The notes under the pieces are model-generated. The model saw only the letters and a list, made by a program, of their open reading frames with translations, searched no databases and had not been told where the DNA came from. The position numbers and the translations under genes are program-made. A stretch of 10,115 bases of DNA from an uncultured Hyphomicrobiales bacterium (GTDB lineage: Bacteria > Pseudomonadota > Alphaproteobacteria > Rhizobiales > Beijerinckiaceae): assembly GCA_903916165.1 (NCBI GenBank), contig CAIWVR010000576.1, positions 1 through 10,115 on the forward strand. Direction: 5' to 3'. Numbering within the stretch: position 1 is the first letter of the stretch; every line of letters begins with the position of its first letter. Below are positions 1-6,904 of the stretch, piece by piece.

Positions 1-152
1 CAAAGCCGGTTCAGTGGTACACTTTGTCTCCGCTGTTCATACTAACAAGCCTCTCTTCGATCATCGCTATTGCAGCAATTTCCGATCTTCCAACAGCCTT
101 TCCGCCGAAATTTAAAAATCGTTCGCCCTCCAACCCGGTAACGGGGGCTAAT

Positions 153-196
153 CTTGGGTTTCCCTTCCCCCCCCGGGGGGCACCCAGGAATTTTTT
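153..196 (+). terminator. Terminator-like hairpin with T6 tail
   Basis: The arms CTTGGGT (153-159) and ACCCAGG (182-188) pair over seven positions with one G-T wobble. The interior C8/G6 block (167-180) could add more pairs. The structure is followed by AATTTTTT (189-196). On the plus strand this is the shape of an intrinsic terminator, possibly for a gene left of the window. It lies inside the stop-free minus-strand stretch, so the two readings compete. Confidence 0.3.
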
Positions 197-201
197 GGCG
201 G
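188..201. repeat. 14-bp direct repeat, copy 1 (matches the tRNA-Ser 3' end)
   Basis: The sequence GAATTTTTTGGCGG occurs here and again at 335-348. The second copy covers the last six bases of tRNA-Ser (CCGCCA on the minus strand) and eight bases beyond. The match does not extend on either side. A short direct repeat at a tRNA 3' end can mark an integration site, but the T6 core makes a chance match easier. Confidence 0.35.
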
Positions 202-300
202 TATCCGTCTGCGGTCTGGCTGCACCGACAGTCCTCGCGGGAAGAGTTCTTGATAGGAATAATTTTGGTGGAGCATTTAGTGGGGCATGACCTGCCCTTA

Positions 301-330
301 AATCAAAAACCTATTGTTTTTGAATAGGTT
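301..330 (-). terminator. Intrinsic terminator of tRNA-Ser
   Basis: Downstream of the tRNA on the minus strand, AACCTATT and AATAGGTT form a perfect 8-bp stem (plus-strand positions 323-330 and 308-315) around a 7-nt loop. The stem runs directly into a T-rich tail (TTTGATT). The stem is A/T-rich, so it may be a modest terminator, but its place 12 bases after the CCA end fits the role. On the plus strand a T6 run (338-343) follows after seven more bases, so some activity in that direction is possible. Confidence 0.6.
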
Positions 331-334
331 AGGC

Positions 335-348
335 GAATTTTTTGGCGG
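335..348. repeat. 14-bp direct repeat, copy 2 (at the tRNA-Ser 3' end)
   Basis: This is the second copy of GAATTTTTTGGCGG, 147 bp from the first. It straddles the CCA end of tRNA-Ser. No integrase gene is visible in the window, and the interval between the copies is too short for an intact element. Confidence 0.35.
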
Positions 349-432
349 AAGGGGTGGGATTCGAACCCACGGTAGGCTTTCACCTACGGCGGTTTTCAAG
401 ACCGCTGCCTTAAACCACTCGGCCACCCTTCC
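343..432 (-). tRNA. tRNA-Ser (anticodon UGA)
   Basis: This is a 90-nt class II tRNA on the minus strand. The acceptor stem pairs GGAAGGG with CCCTTCC, followed by discriminator G and an encoded CCA (plus-strand TGG at 343-345). The D-arm begins GCCGAGTGG. The anticodon arm reads GCGGT-CTTGAAA-ACCGC, with anticodon TGA (396-398 on the plus strand). The long variable arm has a GTAGG/CCTAC stem, and the T-arm is GTGGG-TTCGAAT-CCCAC. The long variable arm together with anticodon UGA identifies a serine tRNA that reads UCA and, by wobble, other UCN codons. It stands alone, has its own promoter and terminator, and is divergent from the genes to the right. Confidence 0.97.
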
Positions 433-442
433 GCGCCTTGTC

Positions 443-471
443 TGTCTAGGAGGGGCGGGCGGCAAGGTCAA
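443..471 (-). promoter_or_regulatory. Predicted RpoD-type promoter of tRNA-Ser
   Basis: On the minus strand TTGACC (466-471) and TAGACA (443-448) are separated by 17 bases. This matches the alphaproteobacterial housekeeping pattern of a strong TTGAC -35 box and a looser -10 box. Transcription would begin a few bases before the mature tRNA 5' end at 432, leaving a very short leader. Confidence 0.6.
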
Positions 472-554
472 TCGGGTTTGTTCCTCGCGCTTTTGTGTCG
501 GATCTGAATTCCCCAATCATCGTAGACAGGGTGGGGAAAACAAGGGATGGCAGC

Positions 555-950
555 ATGCGCATTGTTCGGGTTCGCCACGCAAGCCTCGCGCTGCTGGCAA
601 TTTGTGCGGCACACGCGGCACGTGCTGACCAACCTCTTGCCGGCGCAGCGCTTGACCGGACCGTGTCCGGGCGGCGCATTTTTTTGGAGACACCGCTTGG
701 GGGTGAATTTCCGCTGAATTACTATGCCGATGGACGTATCGACGGGCAGGGGGAAGCTGCCGGCTTTGGCCGGTTCGTGCGCCCCAACGACAGCGGGCGC
801 TGGTGGGTGTCTGGCGAGAAACTCTGCCAGAAATGGACCAAATGGTACGACGGCAAGGTGTTCTGCTTCACCCTGCAAAAGGTCAGCCAGGACAGGCTTG
901 CCTGGCGCCGCGACGATGGCCTTGAGGGTCTCGCGCGCATCGGCCGATAG
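555..950 (+). CDS. Small predicted secreted protein of unknown function
   Basis: The product has 131 residues. The ATG at 555 is preferred because it follows an AAGGGA-like ribosome site (542-547) and begins a clean signal peptide: basic residues at 2-8, a hydrophobic core at about 9-19, and likely cleavage after the AHAARA motif near residue 24. An upstream GTG at 495 would add 20 residues in front of the signal and is less likely. The mature part of about 107 residues has a compact pattern rich in aromatic residues. It includes GRWWVSGEKLC (81-91), WTKWYDG (94-100) and FCFTL (103-107), with two cysteines (C91, C104) that could form a disulfide in the periplasm. I have an impression of similar small hypothetical proteins in rhizobial genomes, but I cannot assign a named family or function. 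It diverges from tRNA-Ser and is separated from rlpA by 256 bases. Confidence 0.75.
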   Translation: MRIVRVRHASLALLAICAAHAARADQPLAGAALDRTVSGRRIFLETPLGGEFPLNYYADGRIDGQGEAAGFGRFVRPNDSGRWWVSGEKLCQKWTKWYDGKVFCFTLQKVSQDRLAWRRDDGLEGLARIGR

Positions 951-1206
951 GTGCCAGTCCAGTCGAAACCAACCGGGCACCGAAAGGCGCGGCTTCCATT
1001 CGCCCCATTTTGGTCTCATTTGGAAGGCCTAGCTGTCGATATGGGCACCATTGTCTGCTTGACCCAGGACAGTCCCGTGGCGCATACGCGTCCCGGGTAA
1101 GAACCATTCCTTAACCCACATCGCGCAAAGGTGTGGATCGTAGCGGTTGCCGCTTGCGATTTTCTCCTTTGCCCATGGACGGGAGGAAAAATTGGGGCAG
1201 CGACCG
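951..1206 (+). other. Intergenic leader region of rlpA
   Basis: No gene is seen here. The region carries a possible promoter (1059-1088), a six-base inverted repeat beginning at the stop codon of the upstream gene (GGTGCC 950-955, GGCACC 976-981) without a T tail, and an AT-richer ATTCCTTAACCC motif near 1107. An in-frame TTG at 1147 would extend RlpA by 20 residues but has no support. Confidence 0.5.
1059..1088 (+). promoter_or_regulatory. Possible promoter of rlpA
   Basis: TTGACC (1059-1064) is followed after 18 bases by CATACG (1083-1088). The -35 box is the same hexamer as in the tRNA-Ser promoter; the -10 box is weak. A start near 1095 would leave a leader of about 110 bases before the chosen RlpA start. 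Confidence 0.3.
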
Positions 1207-2250
1207 ATGCGCGTCCGGTGGAAAAAAGGTTTTGCGTACCGCCCTATGCGTGCTGACACCCTGTTCATGAACGTTGCTCCATGCGCGCCTGCTTCGCGCA
1301 TTTTCGGCGTTGCGTTTCTCCTCGCCGCCGCACTTGCCGGCTGCTCGCAGGCACCCAGCGGACAACGCTCGAAAGAGTTTTTCCCGGCATCAATTTATGG
1401 AGCTGCAAGCCCGAAGGTTGTCGAAGATGGCGAACCCGTGCCGCGCGGAGGCGGACGCTATCTCGTGGGTAAGCCCTACACGATCGCCGGACGGGTCTAT
1501 ACCCCGAAGGAAGTGGCGATCAACGCGTCACAGACCGGCAAGGCGTCATGGTATGGCGCAGCCTTCCACGGCAGGCGGACCTCGAACGGTGAGGTCTATG
1601 ACATGCGCTCTGTCAGCGCGGCGCACCCGACATGGCCGCTCCCGAGTTATGTGCGCGTCACCAACACCGGCAATGGCCGCTCGATGATCGTACGCCTGAA
1701 TGATCGCGGTCCATTCCATTCGAGCCGCATCATGGACGTGTCGTCACGTGTCGCCGAGGCGCTCGATTTCAAGCGCATGGGCACTGCCAATATCAAGGTC
1801 GATTTTGTCGGCAAGGCCGGGCTCGCCGGCTCCGACGACCAGATTCTGATCGCGAGCCTGCGCACGGACGGGCGCCCCGCAGTGTTGGACGGCCCGCGCC
1901 CAACCATGATTGCTGAAGCTGCTGAACCGGCGCGCGCCAAGGTGCCCGACGGGCCGCGCTGGTCTTTCTTCGAGCCCAACCCCGCGCCCGCCGAGGCCGG
2001 GGCCACGAGTGTCGCACGGCAGGAACCTGCGGCACTTTCACCTGCTGGCGGAATGGCCGCGTTTCTCGATGTGCTGCCGCCGCCGCGTCCGGCCTCCCTC
2101 GGGCTGGCACCACAGCAAGCCTTTGCCGCACCCGAAGCGACGCGCGTGGCGGCGGTTGCGCCAGCCCGAGCCATTGCAGCGAGCGTTGGCCCGTCTTCTG
2201 CGCCGGGCTTCCCGCCGCTCCCGCCGGTTCGCCCGCGCTCTCTCTATTGA
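1207..2250 (+). CDS. rlpA: RlpA-like septal lipoprotein / lytic transglycosylase, without SPOR domain
   Basis: RlpA proteins are outer-membrane lipoproteins with a double-psi beta-barrel (DPBB) domain. In Pseudomonas aeruginosa RlpA is a lytic transglycosylase that cuts peptidoglycan strands lacking stem peptides and helps daughter cells separate. The product here has 347 residues from ATG 1207. A basic N-terminus and hydrophobic stretch (about 32-44) lead to the lipobox LAGC with C46; serine at +2 suits outer-membrane sorting. The DPBB domain spans about 111-200 and includes GKASWYG (111-117), FHGRRTSNGE (120-129), AAHPTWPLPS (138-147) and VRLNDRGPF (162-170). H140 and D166 align with the residues important for activity in the family. 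After about residue 210 the chain is rich in Pro and Ala and ends PPLPPVRPRSLY; no SPOR domain is visible. The start is uncertain: a GGGGCAG site precedes 1207, while ATGs at 1246 and 1267 have no clear ribosome site. The gene precedes a DD-carboxypeptidase gene, consistent with joint cell-wall work. Confidence 0.88.
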   Translation: MRVRWKKGFAYRPMRADTLFMNVAPCAPASRIFGVAFLLAAALAGCSQAPSGQRSKEFFPASIYGAASPKVVEDGEPVPRGGGRYLVGKPYTIAGRVYTPKEVAINASQTGKASWYGAAFHGRRTSNGEVYDMRSVSAAHPTWPLPSYVRVTNTGNGRSMIVRLNDRGPFHSSRIMDVSSRVAEALDFKRMGTANIKVDFVGKAGLAGSDDQILIASLRTDGRPAVLDGPRPTMIAEAAEPARAKVPDGPRWSFFEPNPAPAEAGATSVARQEPAALSPAGGMAAFLDVLPPPRPASLGLAPQQAFAAPEATRVAAVAPARAIAASVGPSSAPGFPPLPPVRPRSLY

Positions 2251-2314
2251 TCCGCACGTTCTGAAATAAGGTGTCTCTTTGCGTCCGCACGTTGCTTTTG
2301 CAGGCGCGTCGGTG

Positions 2315-2332
2315 CACATTTTGGCGAATGTG
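2315..2332 (+). promoter_or_regulatory. Hairpin just before the dac ribosome site
   Basis: CACATT (2315-2320) and AATGTG (2327-2332) form a six-pair stem around a six-base loop. The stem ends two bases before the GAGAAGGA ribosome site. It could influence translation or be a small operator, but nothing else supports either role. Confidence 0.25.
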
Positions 2333-2334
2333 TT

Positions 2335-2342
2335 GAGAAGGA
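2335..2342 (+). promoter_or_regulatory. Ribosome binding site that supports a TTG start
   Basis: GAGAAGGA lies nine bases before TTG 2352. No ATG starts the signal peptide properly: the first in-frame ATG falls inside its hydrophobic core. This site is therefore the main support for the TTG start of the carboxypeptidase gene. Confidence 0.6.
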
Positions 2343-2351
2343 ATTTGCAGC

Positions 2352-3557
2352 TTGATCGTGTGGGCAGGACGGGCTGTTTTCATCATCGTCGGCCTCATGG
2401 TCGCCGTTTTCACAGGCGCGGTGTCTTTGGGCACCGGCAATGCATGGGCACAGCAGGCGTTCCAGTCGCCCGTGCCCAATGCGATCCTGATCGACTATGA
2501 CACCCGCTCCGTCCTGTTCGAGAAGAACGCCGACGAGCCTGTCTCGCCCGCGTCGCTCGCCAAGATCATGACGGCCGAGATCGTCTTCCAAGAATTGCGG
2601 GAGGGACGACTCACGCTGGACCGCACCTTCACGATTTCCGAGAACGCCTGGCGTCGCGGCGGAGCACCCGCGGGCGGCTCGTCCATGTTCGCGGCCTTGC
2701 ACAGCCAGGTCCGGCTGGAAGATCTCCTGCGCGGGCTGATCATCATGTCAGGCAATGATGCGGCCATCGCCATCGCCGAAGGCATTGCCGGCACGGAAGA
2801 AAATTTCGCCGCGCTCATGACGCGCCGCGCCCGCGAGCTCGGCCTCGACAAGATGACCTTTCGAAACGCCTGGGGAAAATACGACCCCGAGCAGAAGACC
2901 CCTGTGCGCCAGCTCGCGCTGCTGGCGGAACATATCATCCGCACCTATCCCGATTATTATCACATGTTCGGGGAGAAAGAATTCACCTGGAGCAAGATCA
3001 AGCAGCAGAATCGCAATCCACTGCTGTTCATGGACATTGGCGCCGACGGCCTGAAGACAGGCAATGTCCAGGATTCCGGATTCGCGCTGGTGGGGTCCGC
3101 CAGTGAAAACGGGCAACGCGTGATTGTCGCCATCGTCGGTGCGAAATCCTCGCGCGAGCGTGCTGATGAGGCACGCAAGCTTTTGTCATGGGGGCTGCGC
3201 AGTTTTGAATCGCGTCCCCTGTTCGAGGTGAATGCCGAGGTCGGCACAGCGAGCGTCTATGGTGGGGCGAGCAGCACTGTCGAACTGGTTTCGGATCGAC
3301 CCATCAAGGTGCTGCTCCCCCGCGGTTCGAGTGAGCGGCTGGTGGCGCAGATCATCTACCAGGGACCGCTGGTCGCCCCCGTGCAGCAGGGCGCGCAGGT
3401 CGCGAAACTGCGTGTCATGCGTGGCAAGGCGCTGGTGCTGGAGGCCCCGCTCGTGGCCGGGCAAAGCGTTGAAGTCGGCGCGCTCCATCAGCGAGCGCTC
3501 GATGCCAGTTGGGAACTCGGGCTTGGTCTCTTCAACAAATATGTCATCAGGAAGTGA
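2352..3557 (+). CDS. D-alanyl-D-alanine carboxypeptidase (PBP5/6 type, peptidase S11)
   Basis: This enzyme removes the terminal D-alanine from peptidoglycan pentapeptides in the periplasm, which limits cross-linking. The product has 401 residues from a TTG start with a good ribosome site. A signal peptide with core at about 8-28 is followed by likely cleavage after AWA (31-33). The penicillin-binding catalytic motifs are all present: SxxK as S68-L-A-K71, SxN as S133-G-N135, and K235-T-G237. Residues about 280-375 match the beta-rich C-terminal domain of PBP5, and the end (ASWELGLGLFNKYVIRK) can form the amphipathic helix that anchors these enzymes to the inner membrane. Length and domain order are normal for the family, and the protein should be active. 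It could be named dacA, dacC or dacF; the sequence alone does not decide. The gene ends 8 bases before tmk, so it probably heads the operon that follows. Confidence 0.95.
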   Translation: MIVWAGRAVFIIVGLMVAVFTGAVSLGTGNAWAQQAFQSPVPNAILIDYDTRSVLFEKNADEPVSPASLAKIMTAEIVFQELREGRLTLDRTFTISENAWRRGGAPAGGSSMFAALHSQVRLEDLLRGLIIMSGNDAAIAIAEGIAGTEENFAALMTRRARELGLDKMTFRNAWGKYDPEQKTPVRQLALLAEHIIRTYPDYYHMFGEKEFTWSKIKQQNRNPLLFMDIGADGLKTGNVQDSGFALVGSASENGQRVIVAIVGAKSSRERADEARKLLSWGLRSFESRPLFEVNAEVGTASVYGGASSTVELVSDRPIKVLLPRGSSERLVAQIIYQGPLVAPVQQGAQVAKLRVMRGKALVLEAPLVAGQSVEVGALHQRALDASWELGLGLFNKYVIRK

Positions 3558-3565
3558 ATGCGCCG

Positions 3566-4234
3566 ATGGTCGCATCCAAAGGCCTGCGCAAAGGGCGCTT
3601 CATCACATTCGAGGGCGGTGAGGGCTCTGGAAAATCCACGCAAGTGAAGATGCTGGTTGAGTCGCTGGCTACACGCGGTATCGAGGCCGTGGCGACACGC
3701 GAGCCGGGTGGCTCGCCCGATGCGGAAGTGTTGCGCACGGCGCTCCTCTCGGGCCTCGTCGCGCCGCTCGGCCCGGCGGCTGAAGCCATGATTTTTTCCG
3801 CAGCGCGAATCGATCATCTCGACAAACTGATCAAGCCGGCCCTGGCGCGTGGGGCCTTTGTGGTGTGCGACCGATTTGCCGATTCGACGCGGGCCTATCA
3901 GGGGGCGCTCGGTAACCTGTCCGAGAGCTTCATCGACGGGTTGGAGCACGTGACAGTGGGCGATTCCATGCCCGATCTGACCTTCATCCTCGATGTGCCC
4001 GCTGAAATTGGGCTGGCTCGCGCAGCGAGGCGACGCGGCGATGACGCAGTTGATCGCTTCGAGGCCGAGACGATCGACTTCCATCGAGCCTTGCTCGCTG
4101 CGTTCCACGATATTGCCGAGCGCAATCCGCATCGCTGCGTGATCATCGACGCCGCTCGACGACCCAATCATGTTGCAGCCCTCATCTGGCACCAAGTCGA
4201 AGCGCGACTGTTGAGCAAGACTTCCCTGACATGA
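3566..4234 (+). CDS. tmk: Thymidylate kinase (dTMP kinase)
   Basis: Tmk phosphorylates dTMP to dTDP with ATP in the cytoplasm, an essential step of dTTP synthesis. The product has 222 residues, a normal length. The P-loop is GGEGSGKST (17-25), followed by TREPGGSP (44-51), which contacts the nucleotide. The DRF motif and following substrate loop are CDRFADSTRAYQG (101-113). The LID region at about 150-166 (RAARRRGDDAVDRFE) is arginine-rich, as in bacterial enzymes. I chose ATG 3566, with AGGAAG at 3549-3554, because it places the conserved GRFITFEG strand at the usual distance; an upstream TTG at 3509 would overlap dac. The 3' end overlaps holB by four bases (ATGA), which suggests translational coupling. 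Confidence 0.97.
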   Translation: MVASKGLRKGRFITFEGGEGSGKSTQVKMLVESLATRGIEAVATREPGGSPDAEVLRTALLSGLVAPLGPAAEAMIFSAARIDHLDKLIKPALARGAFVVCDRFADSTRAYQGALGNLSESFIDGLEHVTVGDSMPDLTFILDVPAEIGLARAARRRGDDAVDRFEAETIDFHRALLAAFHDIAERNPHRCVIIDAARRPNHVAALIWHQVEARLLSKTSLT

Positions 4235-5313
4235 GCCGCGCCAAAGACGTCGAGGCCCCGCCAGAAAGCGACCGCTTCCTTGAAGCACCACATCCGCGTG
4301 AAACGCAGGCGCTTTTCGGTCACGCGCGCGCGGAAACGCAGATTCTCGAGGCCTATCGCGCCGGGCGTCTGCCGCAGGCCTGGATCATTGGCGGTCGTGA
4401 AGGGATCGGCAAGGCGACGCTGGCGTGGCGCTTTGCGCGATTCATCCTCGTCAATCCCGATCCTGCCGCGCCTCTCGTCCAGCAGGCGACGGACCTTTCG
4501 GTCAGCGCCGACCATCCGGCGGCCAAGCGCGTCACGGCCCTGTCGCATGGCGACCTGCTGCTGGTTCGTCGCGAGTGGGACACAAAGACGAAGAAGCATT
4601 TCACCCGCATCCGCGCCGACGAGGTGCGCCGCCTGATCGACCTTTACCGGCAAGCCGCAGGCGAGGGGGGCTGGCGGATCGCCATTCTCGATGCCGCCGA
4701 CGACCTCAACAAGGAGAGCGCCAACGCGCTCTTGAAGCTGATCGAGGAACCACCGTCGCGCTCGCTCTTTCTGCTGGTTGCGCATAATCCTGCCGATCTT
4801 CTGCCGACCATCCGCTCGCGCGCGCGCATGCTCATTCTCGATCCGCTGTCGACGGACGACACCATCCGCGCCATGACACAGGCGGGCGAACCCTGGAGCC
4901 GGACGACGCAAGACGACCTGCGCGCAGCCGCCGAGCGCAGTCACGGCTCGGTGCGGGCGGCCATGCGGCTGCTCGACGGCTCCGGCCTGAGTCTGGCGCG
5001 GGCTCTCGACGGTCTGCTCGGGCGTCTGCCGGAGGTCGACTGGCTCGCCGTCCATGATCTTGCCGATACGCTCACGGGCCGTGAGGCGACAGAAAGTTTC
5101 GAGACCATGATCACGGCCGTGTTCGACTGGATCGACAGCATGGTGCGCGCCCAAGCGGGGGCGGGGGCCGCCCGCCTTGCGCCCTTCGCCGAGGTATGGG
5201 AAAAGATCGCCGCGTCAGCGCGCGAAGTCGAGACGTATAATCTCGACAGACGGCCGCTCATCATGTCGATATTCGCCGACCTCGCCGCCGCGACGCGCAC
5301 CGCTCGCTCCTGA
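4231..5313 (+). CDS. holB: DNA polymerase III, delta' subunit (clamp loader)
   Basis: Delta' is the rigid subunit of the clamp-loader complex that puts the beta clamp on primed DNA. The product has 360 residues. An AAA+ fold is visible: a P-loop-like [10 protein letters not shown] (54-63), a Walker B-type [18 protein letters not shown] segment (D154 to D157) followed by EEPP, and PTIRSRARM, with S196-R197 at the arginine-finger position of the SRC motif. Here the Cys is replaced by Ala (SRA). The protein contains no cysteine at all, so the four-Cys zinc module of E. coli delta' is absent. The P-loop also looks more intact than in E. coli delta', which does not hydrolyse ATP. The gene lies between tmk and metG with a 4-nt overlap on the left, the classic setting for holB. 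Confidence 0.93.
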   Translation: MSRAKDVEAPPESDRFLEAPHPRETQALFGHARAETQILEAYRAGRLPQAWIIGGREGIGKATLAWRFARFILVNPDPAAPLVQQATDLSVSADHPAAKRVTALSHGDLLLVRREWDTKTKKHFTRIRADEVRRLIDLYRQAAGEGGWRIAILDAADDLNKESANALLKLIEEPPSRSLFLLVAHNPADLLPTIRSRARMLILDPLSTDDTIRAMTQAGEPWSRTTQDDLRAAAERSHGSVRAAMRLLDGSGLSLARALDGLLGRLPEVDWLAVHDLADTLTGREATESFETMITAVFDWIDSMVRAQAGAGAARLAPFAEVWEKIAASAREVETYNLDRRPLIMSIFADLAAATRTARS

Positions 5314-5344
5314 GCGGCAGACAGGCCGACCGACAGGAAGTGAC

Positions 5345-6904
5345 ATGGCTGCGCGCCAGACGTTCTACATCACCACCGCCATTCCCTACGCCAACGGCGC
5401 GCCCCACATCGGCCATGCCTACGAGCGCATTGCCACCGATTCCATCGCGCGGTTTTACCGTCTCGACGGGCGAGATGTGCTGTTCGTGACCGGCATGGAC
5501 GAGCATGGCCTGAAGATGCAGCAGACGGCGGCGCGCGAGGGCCTGTCCTCACAGGCGCTGGCCGATCGCACGGCTGCGCAGTTCGAGGCCATGGGCGAGA
5601 CGCTCAATGCCGTGGCCGACGATATCGTGCGCACGACGCAGGAGCGCCACAAGAGGGCCTCTCAGGAAATCTGGGAGCGCATGAAGGCGCGCGGCGACAT
5701 CTATCTGTCCAAATATGCCGGCTGGTACTCGGTCCGCGACGAGGCCTATTACGACGAAGGCGAACTCACCGAGCGCGATGGCAGGCGGTTCTCGCCGACA
5801 GGAACGCCTGTCGAATGGGTCGAGGAAGAAAGCTATTTCTTCAAGCTGTCAGCCTATGCTGACAGGCTGATGGCGCATTACGAGGCGCAGCCCGATTTCA
5901 TCACGCCCGACAAATATAAAAATGAGATCGTCGCCTTCGTGAAGCGCGGCCTGAAGGATCTGTCGATCAGCCGCACGACCTTCGACTGGGGCGTGCCGGT
6001 CCCCGGCGACGACAAGCATGTCATGTATGTCTGGGTCGATGCGCTGACCAATTACATCACCGGTGCGGGTTTCCCTGACTCGCAATCGCCGCGCGCGAAA
6101 TATTGGCCGGCCGACGCGCATGTCATCGGCAAGGACATCACGCGCTTTCATGCAATCTACTGGCCGGCCTTCCTGATGTCCGCGGATCTCGCCTTGCCGA
6201 AGCAGATCGTCGTGCATGGATTTCTCTTCAACAAGGGAGAGAAAATGTCGAAGTCGGTTGGCAATGTGATCGATCCGACGACGCTCGCCGATCACTACGG
6301 CGTCGACCAGATGCGCTATTTCTTCCTGCGTGAGGTGCCATTCGGACAGGACGGCAATTATTCGCATGAGGCGATTGTCAACCGCATCAATGCCGATCTC
6401 GCCAATGATCTCGGCAATCTTGCGCAGCGTTCGCTGTCCATGATTGCCAAAAATTGTGACGGCACCGTGCCCGTCGCCGGAGACTTCACGCAGGCCGATC
6501 TCTCCATTCTGGGCGACGCGCGCGCGCTGCTCGGCACGTCGCGTGAGGCGATGAAGGATTTTGCGCTCCACACCATGCTGGGTGACATCTGGCGCGTGGT
6601 GGCGGAGGCCAACCGCTACTTCGCCAGCGAAGAGCCCTGGGTGAAGCGCAAGACGGACCCCGAACGAATGGCCACTGTGCTCTACGTGACGGCGGAAGTT
6701 CTGCGCATCATCGCCATTCTCGTGCAACCGGTGCTGCCGACGGCCATGCAGAAGCTTCTCGACAGTCTTGGCGTTGCCAACGACGCGCGCGACTTCGCCC
6801 ATGTCGGCGAAGCCCATGCGCTGACATCGGGTGCCGCGCTGCCCGCGCCCATGCCGATTTTCCCGCGCTATGTCGAGGCTGACGTCGCAGGGGTGAAAGA
6901 CTGA
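5345..6904 (+). CDS. metG: Methionyl-tRNA synthetase (form without zinc knuckle)
   Basis: This class I synthetase charges tRNA-Met with methionine in the cytoplasm. The product has 519 residues from ATG 5345, with AGGAAG at 5335-5340. The Rossmann domain begins at [18 protein letters not shown] with the HIGH motif at 21-24. The KMSKS motif is exact at 300-304 ([16 protein letters not shown]). The insert at about 120-150 reads [19 protein letters not shown] and has no cysteines where many bacterial enzymes carry a zinc knuckle, placing it in the short zinc-free group. The helical anticodon-binding domain follows at about 370-519. There is no C-terminal EMAP/tRNA-binding domain, which is usual for the short form. 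The stop overlaps the tatD start by one base (TGATG). Confidence 0.97.
   Translation: MAARQTFYITTAIPYANGAPHIGHAYERIATDSIARFYRLDGRDVLFVTGMDEHGLKMQQTAAREGLSSQALADRTAAQFEAMGETLNAVADDIVRTTQERHKRASQEIWERMKARGDIYLSKYAGWYSVRDEAYYDEGELTERDGRRFSPTGTPVEWVEEESYFFKLSAYADRLMAHYEAQPDFITPDKYKNEIVAFVKRGLKDLSISRTTFDWGVPVPGDDKHVMYVWVDALTNYITGAGFPDSQSPRAKYWPADAHVIGKDITRFHAIYWPAFLMSADLALPKQIVVHGFLFNKGEKMSKSVGNVIDPTTLADHYGVDQMRYFFLREVPFGQDGNYSHEAIVNRINADLANDLGNLAQRSLSMIAKNCDGTVPVAGDFTQADLSILGDARALLGTSREAMKDFALHTMLGDIWRVVAEANRYFASEEPWVKRKTDPERMATVLYVTAEVLRIIAILVQPVLPTAMQKLLDSLGVANDARDFAHVGEAHALTSGAALPAPMPIFPRYVEADVAGVKD
5846..5865 (+). repeat. Perfect hairpin inside metG
   Basis: CTGTCAGC (5846-5853) and GCTGACAG (5858-5865) pair over eight bases around the loop CTAT. 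It lies within codons for LSAYADRL. The amino acids are ordinary for the region, so it may be chance codon choice. Confidence 0.5.

Larger units (their letters stand above)
11..310 (-). pseudogene. Possible 3' remnant of an unidentified gene (stop-free stretch without a start)
   Basis: Read on the minus strand, this stretch has no stop for about 99 codons, from just after an in-frame TAG (311-313) to a TGA at 11-13. It has no ATG or GTG where a gene should start; the only in-frame ATGs lie in the last 17 codons, and one TTG would give about 40 residues. The last part reads like protein, with segments such as PRLAPVTGLEGERFLNFGG and SEIAAIAMIEERL, and it ends GDKVYH. Third-position GC is lower than in the genes to the right. 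Its upstream end overlaps the tRNA-Ser terminator, which argues against an intact gene here. I do not recognise the family. It could be the decayed end of a lost gene or chance open sequence; the opposite strand is also open over much of this stretch (24-290). Confidence 0.25.
1..342. other. Lower-GC stretch without a convincing intact gene
   Basis: This stretch from the window edge to the tRNA contains more A/T than the rest of the window. It holds the stop-free minus-strand stretch (11-310), a C8G6 run at 167-180, a hairpin followed by T6 at 153-196, one copy of a 14-bp repeat (188-201), and the tRNA-Ser terminator (301-330). No open frame on either strand has both a good start and a recognisable product. 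Confidence 0.6.

Noticed and set aside
11..35. Sequence resembling an insertion-sequence end (GTGGTACACTTTGTCTCCGC)
   Set aside because: It recalled IS21-type ends, but no transposase frame or terminal repeat is visible, and the same bases read as the end of the minus-strand open stretch (GDKVYH stop).
298..628. Open frames on both strands across the tRNA
   Set aside because: They translate tRNA-Ser and its flanks; the RNA gene explains the sequence.
950..981. GGTGCC/GGCACC inverted repeat at the end of the small secreted protein gene
   Set aside because: The loop is 20 bases and no T tail follows, so a terminator is not supported.
468..1019. 183-residue frame antisense to the small secreted protein
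   Set aside because: No recognisable motif and no good start. The plus-strand frame has a signal peptide and ribosome site.
1096..1118. Possible CtrA site in GTAAGAACCATTCCTTAACC
   Set aside because: Only one TTAA half-site fits; seven bases upstream there is AGAA instead of TTAA.
1147..1206. Upstream TTG start for RlpA
   Set aside because: The added 20 residues lie before the basic signal region and have no ribosome site.
2251..2293. Direct repeat TCCGCACGTT (2251-2260 and 2284-2293) between rlpA and dac
   Set aside because: Two ten-base copies alone, with no symmetry or promoter context, are too weak for an operator claim.
4168..5154. 328-residue frame antisense to holB
   Set aside because: A typical long antisense frame in GC-rich DNA; the plus strand has clear clamp-loader motifs.
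5849..6817. 322-residue frame antisense to metG
   Set aside because: It is a shadow of a well-supported synthetase gene.
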